Below are positions 45,166 through 53,825 of a DNA stretch of 64,000 nt, piece after piece. Position 1 is the first letter of the stretch; each line of letters begins with the position of its first letter. This DNA comes from CBDDKS01 sp965230335 (GTDB taxonomy: Bacteria > Pseudomonadota > Gammaproteobacteria > Enterobacterales > Kangiellaceae). Where the stretch lies: positions 2,294,001 through 2,358,000 of the forward strand of contig CBDDKS010000006.1 in the NCBI GenBank assembly GCA_965230335.1, read 5' to 3'. The notes beneath the pieces were generated by a model. The model saw nothing but the letters and a program-made list of their open reading frames with translations, made no database searches and was not told the origin of the DNA. The translations under genes were made by a program, and so were the position numbers.

Positions 45166-45202
45166 TGATGACATTTAACATATTTCAATAGAGAGGTGCC
45201 CT

Positions 45203-45523
45203 ATGAAAGGTTTAGGTAATATTATGAAACAAGCGCAGGAGATGCAGGAAAAAATGAAACAGCTGCAAGAAGAGGCGGCTAACAGAGAGGTCACGGGTGA
45301 ATCTGGTGCTGGCCTGGTTAAAGTTTTAATGACCGGACGGCATGATGTACGTCGCGTTGACATTGATGACAGTTTGTTAACCGGCGACAAAGAAATTCTG
45401 GAAGACTTAATTGCTGCGGCTATGAATGATGCTTCCAGAAAAATAGAAGCTGAATCACAGGATAAAATGTCTGAGTTAACGTCTGGTTTACCATTGCCTC
45501 CCGGATTTAAATTACCTTTCTAA
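45203..45523 (+). CDS. ybaB: YbaB/EbfC family nucleoid-associated protein
   Basis: Small dimeric DNA-binding protein (106 residues; E. coli 109). It begins MKGLGNIMKQAQEMQEKMKQLQEEAANREVTGESGAGLVKVLMTGRH, the family signature, with an N-terminal coiled helix and C-terminal LPPGFKLPF. GAGAGG stands before the ATG. It sits between dnaX and recR as in most proteobacteria, which ties it to recombination and replication. Confidence 0.96.
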   Translation: MKGLGNIMKQAQEMQEKMKQLQEEAANREVTGESGAGLVKVLMTGRHDVRRVDIDDSLLTGDKEILEDLIAAAMNDASRKIEAESQDKMSELTSGLPLPPGFKLPF

Positions 45524-45559
45524 GGTTTACTCTTTCTTCACTATGAAACAATATCCATT

Positions 45560-46195
45560 ATGAAACAATCCCCTTTATTGGAAGCTTTAATCGATGCTTT
45601 TTGTTGCTTGCCGGGTGTTGGCCGTAAATCAGCACAAAGAATGAGTTACCATTTATTGGAAAGAGATCGTCTGGGAGGGCAAACCTTATCGCAAGCTTTA
45701 CAGGCGGCTATGGAAAATATTTCACACTGTCAGCAGTGTCGTAACTTTTGTGAGTCAACCTTATGCACCATATGTTCCAATACTAAAAGGGATCAGCAGA
45801 CTATTTGTGTGGTTGAATCGCCTGCGGATATTTTGGCGATTGAAAGCAGTGCCGGCTTTAATGGTGTCTATTTTGTTTTGATGGGGCATTTATCCCCTTT
45901 AGATGGCATGGGACCAGAGAGCCTGGGTTTGCCTCTCCTGGAGTCACGTATTAGGCAGCAACAGGTCAAAGAAGTGATTATTGCAACGGGAGCAACCGTC
46001 GAAGGCGAAGCAACGGCACATTACATACAGGACATCGTTGAAAAATACAGTCTGGAACAGCAAAACCTGGAAAAAGCAGGTGTGCGAGTGAGTCGTATTG
46101 CCCAGGGAATTCCTATGGGGGGTGAGCTGGAATATCTGGATGCATCGACATTGGCCCGTTCACTGTCAGAACGCCGTCCGATGGGACGTTTTTAA
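45560..46195 (+). CDS. recR: Recombination protein RecR
   Basis: RecFOR-pathway protein that helps load RecA at gapped DNA. 211 residues (E. coli 201). Helix-hairpin-helix FCCLPGVGRKSAQRMSYHLL, zinc finger C-x2-C-x3-C (CQQCRNFC) with a second CTIC pair, and a Toprim domain VVESPADILAIESSAGFNGVYFVLMGHLSPLDGMGPESLG. The start context is weak, and TATGAAACAAT is duplicated 17 bases upstream; the first copy opens only a six-codon frame. Confidence 0.96.
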   Translation: MKQSPLLEALIDAFCCLPGVGRKSAQRMSYHLLERDRLGGQTLSQALQAAMENISHCQQCRNFCESTLCTICSNTKRDQQTICVVESPADILAIESSAGFNGVYFVLMGHLSPLDGMGPESLGLPLLESRIRQQQVKEVIIATGATVEGEATAHYIQDIVEKYSLEQQNLEKAGVRVSRIAQGIPMGGELEYLDASTLARSLSERRPMGRF

Positions 46196-46342
46196 TATGG
46201 GTAATTTTTTTCGACAGATATTCCGATATTTATATCTGCAATAGTTGAGTTTTTTTGAAAAGACTCCATATAGTACAACATTTCTCGTTATCCTATTCAT
46301 ATTCGTATTAACTGATAATAAGCTAAAGAGGGTTATCCACCA

Positions 46343-48289
46343 ATGACTGATGTAGTGAATGAAAATGCAACTGATAAAAAAGTAGAAAAACACAGTTTTC
46401 AGACAGAAGTAAAACAGTTATTGCACTTGATGGTGCATTCGTTATACAGCAATAAAGAAATCTTTTTGCGTGAATTGATTTCTAATGCTGCTGATGCTAT
46501 CGATAAATTGCGATTTCGTTCATTGGATGACAATAGCTTAATTGCTGATGATCCAGAATTTCGTATTCGTATTACGTCAGATGAAGCCGCTGGTACCTTG
46601 ACCATCAGTGATAATGGTATTGGTATGTCGCGACAGGAAGTGATTGATAATTTAGGTACGATTGCACGTTCTGGCACAGCTGACTTTATAAAACAACTGT
46701 CTGGTGATCAAAAGAAAGATGCACAATTGATAGGTCAGTTTGGCGTTGGTTTTTATTCATCGTTTATTGTGGCAGATAAAGTACGCGTTGAAACACGCGC
46801 TGCTGCTGGTGAAGAAGCATCGGCCTGGACTTCAGAAGGTGATGGTGAGTTTGAAATAGAAGCTTGTGATAAAACATCGCGTGGTACTGACATTATTTTA
46901 TTTATCAAAGAAGAGGATAAAGAGTTTTTGTCAGATTGGCGCTTACGTTCAGTCATTGGTAAATATTCTGATCATATTGCTGTACCTGTGGAAATGCCAA
47001 AGGTGGAAACACCGTCAATGGATGATGATCAACAAGACAGTGAACAAAAAGAAGAAGTTGAAGTTAATAAACCTGTTGAGTTTGAAGCGGTCAATAAAGC
47101 AACGGCATTATGGACACGTTCAAAATCGGATGTTAAAGAAGAAGAATATAAAGAATTTTATAAACATATTTCCCACGATTATGAAGAGCCTATCACTTGG
47201 TCTCATAACAAGGTAGAAGGCAAACAAGAATATACCAGTTTGTTGTATATTCCTAAAAATCCACCTTTCGACTTATGGAATCGCGAAAAACCCAGAGGTG
47301 TTAAACTCTACGTACAACGTGTGTTTATTATGGACGACGCCGAACAGTTCTTGCCAACTTACTTGCGTTTTGTTCGTGGCGTATTAGACAGCAATGACTT
47401 GCCACTGAATGTTTCCCGGGAAATTTTGCAGGATAATGCGGTTACCGCATCATTACGTTCTGCTTGTACCAAGCGGGTATTAAGTATGCTGGAAAAACTG
47501 GCTAAAAATAATCCTGACAATTATAAAACCGTTTGGACGGCATTTGGTAATGTGATTAAAGAAGGTTTGGGTGAAGACTTTTCAAATAAAGAGAACATTG
47601 CCAAGTTATTACGTTTTGCTTCAACCAAACTGGATACTGAAGAACAAAGTGTGAGTTTGGATGACTATATCGAACGCATGAAAGAAGGTCAGGAAAAAAT
47701 TTATTATATTAGTGCGGAAAGTTTTGCAACAGCAAAGAATAGTCCTCATCTCGAAGTATTCCGCAAGAAAGGCATTGAAGTCTTGTTATTATCTGAACGT
47801 ATTGATGAGTGGGCTATGTCTCATTTAACGGAATACGAAGGTAAGTCCATTCAATCCATTACTCAAGGTGGACTGGACTTGGGTGAGTTGGAAAATGAAG
47901 AAGAAAAAGCAGCCTTAGAAAAAGCCGAAGAAGAAAATAAACCTTTAATTGAACGTTTTAAAGCGGCCTTGGGTGAGAAAGTGAAAGACGTCAAATTAAC
48001 ACATCGTCTTACTGATTCTCCAGCATGTGTGGTGAGTGATGGCGGTGATATGTCTGCACAAATGGCACGTTTAATGGCTTCAGCGGGTCAATCTGCACCT
48101 GAAGTAAAACCTATTTTAGAGATTAATCCAGAGCATAGTCTGGTGCAAAGAGCTGCTGACAGTGAAGGTGATGGCTTTGAGGATTGGGCATGGTTGTTGT
48201 TCGATCAGGCTGTTCTGGCAGAAAGTGGCTCTTTGGATGATCCTGCCTCATTTACACGCCGTCTTAATAAACTTTTGCTACAAGGCTAA
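46343..48289 (+). CDS. htpG: Chaperone protein HtpG (Hsp90)
   Basis: ATP-dependent cytosolic chaperone of 648 residues (E. coli 624). The GHKL ATPase domain has ELISNAADAIDKLRFRSL, DNGIGMSRQEVIDNLGTIARSGT and QLIGQFGVGFYSSFIVADKV. The middle domain (ELNREKPRGVKLYVQRVFIMDD-type segment, then NDLPLNVSREILQDN) and C-terminal dimerisation domain are complete. An acidic insertion at about residues 220-250 (DDDQQDSEQKEEVEVNK) explains the extra length. GAGG precedes the ATG; a terminator follows. Confidence 0.98.
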   Translation: MTDVVNENATDKKVEKHSFQTEVKQLLHLMVHSLYSNKEIFLRELISNAADAIDKLRFRSLDDNSLIADDPEFRIRITSDEAAGTLTISDNGIGMSRQEVIDNLGTIARSGTADFIKQLSGDQKKDAQLIGQFGVGFYSSFIVADKVRVETRAAAGEEASAWTSEGDGEFEIEACDKTSRGTDIILFIKEEDKEFLSDWRLRSVIGKYSDHIAVPVEMPKVETPSMDDDQQDSEQKEEVEVNKPVEFEAVNKATALWTRSKSDVKEEEYKEFYKHISHDYEEPITWSHNKVEGKQEYTSLLYIPKNPPFDLWNREKPRGVKLYVQRVFIMDDAEQFLPTYLRFVRGVLDSNDLPLNVSREILQDNAVTASLRSACTKRVLSMLEKLAKNNPDNYKTVWTAFGNVIKEGLGEDFSNKENIAKLLRFASTKLDTEEQSVSLDDYIERMKEGQEKIYYISAESFATAKNSPHLEVFRKKGIEVLLLSERIDEWAMSHLTEYEGKSIQSITQGGLDLGELENEEEKAALEKAEEENKPLIERFKAALGEKVKDVKLTHRLTDSPACVVSDGGDMSAQMARLMASAGQSAPEVKPILEINPEHSLVQRAADSEGDGFEDWAWLLFDQAVLAESGSLDDPASFTRRLNKLLLQG

Positions 48290-48299
48290 AAGACAAAGA

Positions 48300-48336
48300 G
48301 AGAAAACACTTTGTTTGTGTGTTTTCTCTTGTTTTC
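48300..48336 (+). terminator. Rho-independent terminator of htpG
   Basis: Perfect stem GAGAAAACAC / GTGTTTTCTC with a nine-base loop and a T-rich tail, 11 bases after the htpG stop codon. Confidence 0.88.
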
Positions 48337-48392
48337 TTTTTATTTGGACGCTATGGTTGTCATTGATATGATGTTTTTTGGGGGAACAACCG

Positions 48393-49046
48393 ATGAAAAT
48401 TATTTTGTTAGGTGCGCCTGGCGCAGGTAAAGGCACACAAGCGCAATACATAAAAGAACACTATAAAATTCCACAAATATCGACAGGAGATATGTTGCGT
48501 GCTGCCGTAAAAGCACAGACACCTTTGGGACTGGAAGCCAAGGCCGTAATGGATGCAGGACAGTTGGTGTCAGATGATATTATTATGGGGCTGGTTAAAG
48601 AAAGACTGGCCGAACCTGATTGTCAATCCGGGTATTTATTTGATGGCTTTCCCAGAACACTGGCGCAGGCCGATGCCATGAAAGAGAGTGGTATTGATGT
48701 GGATTATGTCATTGAAATTGAGGTGGACGATGATGAGATTGTACAGCGCTTAAGTGGTCGGCGTGTGCATCCTGCTTCGGGTCGTGTGTATCATATTCAG
48801 CATAACCCACCCAAAGAGGAAGGCAAAGATGACGAAACAGGAGAAGCACTGATTCAACGGGATGATGATCAGGAAGCAACGATTCGTGAACGACTCAAAG
48901 TGTATCACGATCAAACCCGTCCATTAGTGGAGTATTATCATACTTATGCTGAACAATCAGAGTCAGCACCCGTATGCATTAAAGTATCAGGTGTTGGTGG
49001 TTTGGAAGCCGTAAGAGATGCGATTTTTTCAGCCTTACAAGCATAA
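48393..49046 (+). CDS. adk: Adenylate kinase
   Basis: Converts AMP and ATP into two ADP. 217 residues (E. coli 214). P-loop LLGAPGAGKGTQAQYI, AMP-binding ISTGDMLRAAVK, YLFDGFPRTLAQADAM, and a long LID domain (RRVHPASGRVYHIQHNPPKEEGKDDETGEAL) without zinc cysteines, as in Gram-negatives. ATG 48393 with GGGGGAA upstream gives the usual MKIILLGAPG start; an in-frame ATG 15 bases earlier is unlikely. Confidence 0.98.
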   Translation: MKIILLGAPGAGKGTQAQYIKEHYKIPQISTGDMLRAAVKAQTPLGLEAKAVMDAGQLVSDDIIMGLVKERLAEPDCQSGYLFDGFPRTLAQADAMKESGIDVDYVIEIEVDDDEIVQRLSGRRVHPASGRVYHIQHNPPKEEGKDDETGEALIQRDDDQEATIRERLKVYHDQTRPLVEYYHTYAEQSESAPVCIKVSGVGGLEAVRDAIFSALQA

Positions 49047-49066
49047 TCCAATCCTATCGAGTTGAT

Positions 49067-50047
49067 ATGATACAACAAGGACAAGGTAAACTGGGTGTCT
49101 TATTGGTTAATCTGGGTACACCCAGTGCTCCAAATGCCAGTGCAGTAAGAACCTATTTAGCTGAATTTTTACATGACCCTCGTGTTGTTGATGTGAGTCG
49201 CTGGATTTGGTGTCCAGTATTACATGGTATTATTTTGCGTTTTCGTCCAGCGAAGGTTGCTAAATTATATCAATCCATTTGGACAGAAGATGGTTCACCC
49301 TTATTAGCCATCAGTCAACGTCAACAACGTGCATTGCAGATTTATTTTGATGAACACCAAAAAGATGAGATTGAAGTGGCATTGGCCATGACCTATGGAG
49401 AGCCTTCATTATCATCAGGATTTGAACAATTAAAGGAATGTTATCGGATTATTGTTTTGCCTTTGTATCCACAATACTCATCGGCAACAACGGCTTCGGT
49501 ATTTGATCATATTGCCAAATTGTTTAAGAAAAAACGCTATGTACCTAACGTTGATATGATTTATCATTATTATCAGCATCCTGCGTACATTGATGCATTA
49601 GTACAAAGTATTCGTCGATATTGGGAGCAGGAAGGTAAAGCTGAAAAGTTATTATTGTCTTTTCATGGCATTCCGCAGCGTTATGCCAATGAAGGGGATC
49701 CTTATCCACATCATTGCCAGATAACCAGTGAACGTGTGGCTCAGGCATTAGGATTATCGGATGATGCATGGCAATTGACTTATCAATCCCGTTTTGGTCG
49801 AGAGCCCTGGTTGCAACCTTATACGGATCATACATTACAATCATTGGCTGAATCAGGCTGTTCACAGGTTCAAGTGATATGCCCTGGTTTTTCAGCCGAT
49901 TGTTTGGAAACGTTGGAAGAAATTCAGGAAGAAAATAAAAAGGTGTTTTTAGAATCAGGTGGGAAAAAATTTCAATATATTCCGTGCTTAAATGACAATA
50001 AAGAACATATTCATATGATGGCTCAGCTTATTCATGAGCATCGATAA
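49067..50047 (+). CDS. hemH: Ferrochelatase
   Basis: Inserts ferrous iron into protoporphyrin IX, the last step of heme synthesis. 326 residues (E. coli 320). GVLLVNLGTPSAP near the start, FLHDPRVVD, catalytic His200 in LLSFHGIPQRYANEGDPYPHHC, FQSRFGREPWL-type segment YQSRFGREPWLQPYTD, and the catalytic Glu in PGFSADCLETLEEIQEE. It follows adk by 20 bases. A solo copy of the structured repeat fills the gap to the convergent hemW. Confidence 0.97.
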   Translation: MIQQGQGKLGVLLVNLGTPSAPNASAVRTYLAEFLHDPRVVDVSRWIWCPVLHGIILRFRPAKVAKLYQSIWTEDGSPLLAISQRQQRALQIYFDEHQKDEIEVALAMTYGEPSLSSGFEQLKECYRIIVLPLYPQYSSATTASVFDHIAKLFKKKRYVPNVDMIYHYYQHPAYIDALVQSIRRYWEQEGKAEKLLLSFHGIPQRYANEGDPYPHHCQITSERVAQALGLSDDAWQLTYQSRFGREPWLQPYTDHTLQSLAESGCSQVQVICPGFSADCLETLEEIQEENKKVFLESGGKKFQYIPCLNDNKEHIHMMAQLIHEHR

Positions 50048-50112
50048 TATGGAACGATAAAAAAATAACTCAATAAGCCGAAAGATATCAAGATAATCCA
50101 TGGTATAAGATG

Positions 50113-50379
50113 ATTCAGACTTTCCTTTCTGAAAGTCCATTGTCTTTTTGCAAGCGCTCAAAAAGACAAGAAAAAAGCTGGTTCGCTGCGCGGGCACTTG
50201 TTGTGAGTAGTTATTGATTTTGGAGTATGTCTTTTTATTTCCAGCAAGCTGAGACCTGAAAGAATCGCTTGGTACTTGAATTATGATGCAGGGCAAGTAC
50301 CCTCCGTAGGAGTATTTAGGGCGTTTGCTGACTTTTTGCTCCTGAAAAGTCAGTCGCGATGATGAAATCATCGTGAAAC
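50113..50379 (+). repeat. Diverged solo copy of the 268-bp structured repeat
   Basis: Full-length copy between convergent hemH and hemW. Compared with the array copies, paired bases change together: first stem TTGTCTTTTTG / CAAAAAGACAA (instead of TCCTC- / -GAGGA), second CTCC-GTA-GGAG (instead of TGCC / GGCA), and last hairpin CGATGAT / ATCATCG in place of TCGCAC / GTGCGA. Confidence 0.88.
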
Positions 50380-50392
50380 ATCTATTACAGAC

Positions 50393-51607
50393 TCAGGTTA
50401 TGTATTGAATATCAATGGATGATTGGTTTTGTTTAAAGTTATCAGGTAAAAAATGTTCCAGTAAATCATTTAAAAACTGTAATCCTGTATCGGTTGCTTG
50501 GATTTGTGACAGTGAATCTGATAAATACGTTTTATTTTTTAAATGACGTAACAAAGGCATAATGGTGGATATCGATAACCCTGTTCTTTCTTCAAAAAAA
50601 TGAGCAGGCACGCCTTGTGTCAGTCTTAATGCATTCATCATAAATTCAAGAGGCAAATCTTCTAGAGGAATGGTTTCTTGGGTTTGAATAAAATCGTGTG
50701 TATGGTTTTGTAAATAAGCTTTGGGATGTTTGTGTTTCATGGTTCGCACAATATTATTGTCATTTATCATGGTTCGCTTGCCATGGGCACCTGCGCCAAT
50801 ACCCAGATAATCACCAAACTGCCAGTAATTTATATTGTGTTGACAGGCATGCACTTTATTGGATGAAAAAGCAGATATTTCGTAGCGTGTAAAACCTTGC
50901 TCTTGTAAATATTCCAAACCAGTCTGCATCATATCTGCGATCGTATCATCATTGGGTAAAACCGGTGGCTGACGATAAAAAGGAGTATTGGGTTCTAGAG
51001 TTAACTGATACCAGGAAATATGCGTAACACCAGAATCAATAGCCTTTTGTAAATCCTGTTGGCATTCTTGAAGGCTTTGTTTGGGTAATCCATACATGAG
51101 ATCAACATTGATGCGTTCAAAACCAGCAGATTGTGCAATGTGAATGGCTTTATGGGCTTCATCAACACTGTGGGCTCTGCCCAATTGTTGTAATTGATGC
51201 TGTTGAAAACTTTGTACACCAATAGAAATACGATGAATGCCTGCATCAAAGAAATTTTGAAACTTATCTGCTTCAACACTGTTAGGATTGGCTTCCAGTG
51301 TTATTTCAATATCAGGGGCAAATGGAATCAAAGCTCTAATTTGACTGAATAACCGATCATAAAAATCACCAGACATTAAACTGGGTGTGCCGCCACCAAT
51401 AAAAATGCTGACGAGTCGTCTTCCCCAAATATGAGGCAATTCTTGTGTTAAGTCAGCTATGAGCGCATTTAAATAAGCGGTTTCGTCAATATGGTGTTTT
51501 AAAGTATGTGAATTAAAATCACAGTAGGGACACTTTTGAACACACCAGGGAATATGAATATAAAGAGAAAGTGGTGGTGGTTTTAAAAGAGCAGAAGAAA
51601 GCGTCAT
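50393..51607 (-). CDS. hemW: Radical SAM heme chaperone HemW
   Basis: HemW binds heme and delivers it to respiratory proteins; it was long annotated as an oxygen-independent coproporphyrinogen III oxidase. 404 residues (E. coli 378). The radical-SAM cluster motif C-x3-C-x2-C is at Cys22, Cys26 and Cys29 (YIHIPWCVQKCPYCDFNSH), followed by FIGGGTPSLM, LEANPNSVE, GIHRISIGVQSFQ and RINVDLMYGLPKQS. The short N-terminus lacks the extra residues of true HemN, supporting HemW. It lies 61 bases downstream of rdgB on the same strand. Confidence 0.93.
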   Translation of the reverse strand: MTLSSALLKPPPLSLYIHIPWCVQKCPYCDFNSHTLKHHIDETAYLNALIADLTQELPHIWGRRLVSIFIGGGTPSLMSGDFYDRLFSQIRALIPFAPDIEITLEANPNSVEADKFQNFFDAGIHRISIGVQSFQQHQLQQLGRAHSVDEAHKAIHIAQSAGFERINVDLMYGLPKQSLQECQQDLQKAIDSGVTHISWYQLTLEPNTPFYRQPPVLPNDDTIADMMQTGLEYLQEQGFTRYEISAFSSNKVHACQHNINYWQFGDYLGIGAGAHGKRTMINDNNIVRTMKHKHPKAYLQNHTHDFIQTQETIPLEDLPLEFMMNALRLTQGVPAHFFEERTGLSISTIMPLLRHLKNKTYLSDSLSQIQATDTGLQFLNDLLEHFLPDNFKQNQSSIDIQYIT

Positions 51608-51668
51608 TGGTGGGTGAGGAAAATGTTATGAATGAAGAGTGTGTGTCATTGATATTAAAAGTGACAGG

Positions 51669-52274
51669 TTAAATGGATTGTTTTAATCGTTCTTTTAATT
51701 GATGTAGTGCCTTGGCTCTATGACTGATACGTTGCTTTTGTTCGACACTCAGCTCAGCAGCAGAACAGTGAAATTCCGGGCAGTAAAAAAGAGGATCATA
51801 ACCAAAACCACCATTTCCTTTAGGTTCCGTTAATATAGAGCCTTCCCAACTGGCCTGACAGATGATCGGTGTTGGATCTTTTTCATGTTTTAAATAAACA
51901 ATGACACATTGATATCGGGCTCTACGTTGTTCATCAGGTATCCCTTCCAACAGTGACAATAATTTTGCATTGTTTTTTCCATCGGTAGCCTGTTCACCTG
52001 AAAAACGTGCTGAGTAAATACCAGGTTGTCCGTTAAGTGCATCCACTTCAATACCTGAATCATCCGATAAACTGGGCCGTTGGCTGTGTTTGCAAGCATG
52101 TCTTGCTTTGATGAGTGCGTTCTCAACAAAGGTTAATCCGTCTTCAATGGCATCATCGATACCTAAGGTTTTCTGAGGAATAATATTAATATTGAGCGGC
52201 GATAATAAATCAGTGAGTTCTTGAATTTTTTTTTGATTGCCACTGGCAAGCACAATAGTGTGTGAATTCATCAT
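51669..52274 (-). CDS. rdgB: dITP/XTP pyrophosphatase (RdgB/HAM1 family)
   Basis: House-cleaning enzyme that hydrolyses dITP, dXTP and XTP to monophosphates. 201 residues (E. coli 197). Signatures: VLASGNQKKIQELTDLL, SDDSGIEVDALNGQPGIYSARFSGE, GNGGFGYDPLFYCPEF and SHRAKALHQLK. It starts two bases after the DUF4426 gene stop and precedes hemW, the same DUF4426-rdgB-hemW order found in Pseudomonas. Confidence 0.96.
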   Translation of the reverse strand: MMNSHTIVLASGNQKKIQELTDLLSPLNINIIPQKTLGIDDAIEDGLTFVENALIKARHACKHSQRPSLSDDSGIEVDALNGQPGIYSARFSGEQATDGKNNAKLLSLLEGIPDEQRRARYQCVIVYLKHEKDPTPIICQASWEGSILTEPKGNGGFGYDPLFYCPEFHCSAAELSVEQKQRISHRAKALHQLKERLKQSI

Positions 52275-52276
52275 AG

Positions 52277-52747
52277 TTACTTTTTTTCTTTATACAGCTT
52301 ATGGGAGAATGATAAGTCGTATGTTTTTTTGTGTTGTCTGGGTGAAACCTTGAGTTTAAATGTCAAAGGTTCTTCTGCGGCAAATCGGAACTTTGCAATG
52401 TAATAAGTGGACGTATTATCTTTGATCTCTTTAAAAGCCAATACTTTTTGCTGTCCCAATAAGTTATAGGCATACCCTTGTACATTGGCTCCTGTTGATT
52501 TTTGTGATGTTTTTTCCAGAATACTGATATTAACAATACCCACATTATTAGAGCGTTGAATGCCATAGCGCTTGGCCACTTCAGGGGTTAAAAAAGTCGA
52601 ATTAAAAACACTGTAATGGACTTCATAAGGGCCTAATGATTGATGATTGTCTTTGCTGAGAACTGGTTTGTGCCAGAGGAGGCTAAACATCATACAACCA
52701 ATAAGTAAGACAATGGAGGCATTAAATGGTGAACGTAAAAATATCAT
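52277..52747 (-). CDS. DUF4426 domain protein, periplasmic
   Basis: 156-residue exported protein of unknown function. N-terminal hydrophobic signal (ASIVLLIGCMMFSLLW) with cleavage probably near VLS; the mature part has the DUF4426 pattern GPYEVHYSVFNSTFLTPEVAKRYGIQRS and VGIVNISILEK. I chose ATG 52747, preceded by AGGG; a longer frame back to 52834 would run into the repeat element and lacks support. It is coupled to rdgB. Conservation of this neighbourhood in gammaproteobacteria is known, its function is not. Confidence 0.85.
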   Translation of the reverse strand: MIFLRSPFNASIVLLIGCMMFSLLWHKPVLSKDNHQSLGPYEVHYSVFNSTFLTPEVAKRYGIQRSNNVGIVNISILEKTSQKSTGANVQGYAYNLLGQQKVLAFKEIKDNTSTYYIAKFRFAAEEPLTFKLKVSPRQHKKTYDLSFSHKLYKEKK

Positions 52748-52796
52748 AACAACCCTAAATTGAATGCATTCAAAATGACCTGCAATGGTATGTGAA

Positions 52797-53017
52797 AATA
52801 AAGAGAGCTGCAAGCTGGTTCGCTGTGCGAGCACTTGCTTAGAGTAGTTATCGAGTTTTAAGTATTTCTTTTATGACCAGCAAGCTGAGATCTAAAAGAG
52901 TGATTCAGTGCTAAAATCATAATGCAGGACAAACACCCTCCGTAGGAGTATTTGGGTCGTTTTGCTGGCTTTACCGCTCTTGGAAAATTCGGTCGCACAC
53001 AGTGAAGCGGTGAGAAA
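52797..53017 (+). repeat. Diverged, 5' truncated solo copy of the structured repeat
   Basis: It begins within the segment after the first hairpin (CAAGCTGGTTCGCTG) and runs to GGTGAGAAA. It shares CTCC-GTA-GGAG with the copy at 50113 and TCGCAC / GTGAGA with the array copies; its third hairpin is degraded. It lies between the DUF4426 gene promoter side and rnpB. Confidence 0.8.
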
Positions 53018-53171
53018 TAATTTTTATATGGGTATTGCTTAATCACTTTAAGCTGGCACAAAATAGTTTAACAGCCCCTATTTGTAGTCAGGAAGATAAA
53101 TTTGATTTTGGTGATTGAACACAGTAATAAATATCCTTGCACTTGGATGCATTTTATTGCATGCTTCGTTT

Positions 53172-53514
53172 TGGCTGGCTGGGCAGTCGCCGCTTGCTTG
53201 CAAGGGGAGGAAAGTCCGGACTTCACAGGGTAAGAGCGCCAGGTAATGCCTGGGGGGCGAAAGCCTACGGAAAGTGCCGCAGAAAATATACCGCCGATGG
53301 TTGTTAAACACAGGTAAGGGTGAAATGGTGCGGTAAGAGCGCACCGCGCTGATGGTAACATCAGTGGCAGGGTAAACCCCGCTCTGAAGCAAGACCAAAT
53401 AGGGATCCTATGGCGTGACCCGCGCTGGATCCGGGTAGGTTGCTTGAGCCTTATGGTGACGTAAGGCCTAGATGAATGACTGTCCACGACAGAATCCGGC
53501 TTATAGGTCAGCCA
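53172..53514 (+). ncRNA. rnpB: RNase P RNA, bacterial type A
   Basis: Catalytic RNA that matures tRNA 5' ends. Conserved blocks in order: GGCAGTCGCCGC, GGGGAGGAAAGTCCGGACTTC, GCCAGGTAATGCCTGG, CCGCAGAAAATATACCGCCGATGG, AGGTAAGGGTGAAATGGTGCGG, TAAGAGCGCACCGCG, GGTAACATCAGTGGCAGGGTAAACCCC, AGCAAGACCAAATAGGGATCC, and the 3' block GATGAATGACTGTCCACGACAGAA followed by CCGGCTTATAGGTCAGCC. The 5' TGGCTGGCT partly pairs with 3' GGTCAGCCA. TTTTTAGTTTTTT follows and is probably the terminator. Ends are estimated to a few bases. Confidence 0.97.
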
Positions 53515-53718
53515 TTTTTAGTTTTTTATGGAATAAGAAAATAAATATTTATTTCTTCTTAATCTAATAAAGTATTAAGTTAATAAATTACTTTAAGTTA
53601 TTTAAGTAATATATTGAATAAATTGAGCTAATTGTTAACAGCCTACAAGGAATCTCTCAAAATCATCTAAGTTATTGTCGTATAAGTAAAAATAATCCTA
53701 TTTTTGCGTTTTTTTTAC

Positions 53719-53792
53719 TTGCTATGGCGCATTTGTGACACTATAGTGTCAACAAGTGGGGAGAATATACAACAATGTGGGATAAAGTGGCG
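53719..53792 (+). promoter_or_regulatory. dcw (mra) promoter with palindrome over the -10 and MraZ-type boxes
   Basis: TTGCTA (53719-53724), 17 bases, TATAGT (53742-53747). The -10 is inside a perfect 16-bp palindrome TGACACTATAGTGTCA (53736-53751). Downstream lie TGGGG (53757), TGGGA (53778) and TGGCG (53788); the last two are exactly 10 bases apart, the spacing of MraZ operator repeats, so MraZ autoregulation is likely. The rest of the gap from 53515 is AT-rich with no gene. Confidence 0.7.
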
Positions 53793-53825
53793 TAGTTCGT
53801 TATTTTATCCCAAGATGAGGTTACT

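Noticed and set aside
49988..50371. 127-residue minus-strand reading frame over the repeat at 50113
   Set aside because: It is the antisense of a structured repeat and partly of hemH. A similar peptide (PKYSYGGYLPCII-like) appears antisense to the copy at 52797 only because the DNA repeat is shared.
52277..52834. Longer 185-residue form of the DUF4426 protein
   Set aside because: The extra N-terminus runs into the repeat element and lacks a ribosome-binding site; ATG 52747 has AGGG upstream and gives a clean signal peptide.
52858..53061. 67-residue minus-strand reading frame
   Set aside because: Lies within the structured repeat copy; not protein-coding on its own evidence.
53068..53487. 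Two minus-strand reading frames of 139 and 106 residues
   Set aside because: They are antisense to rnpB, whose conserved RNA blocks explain the sequence.
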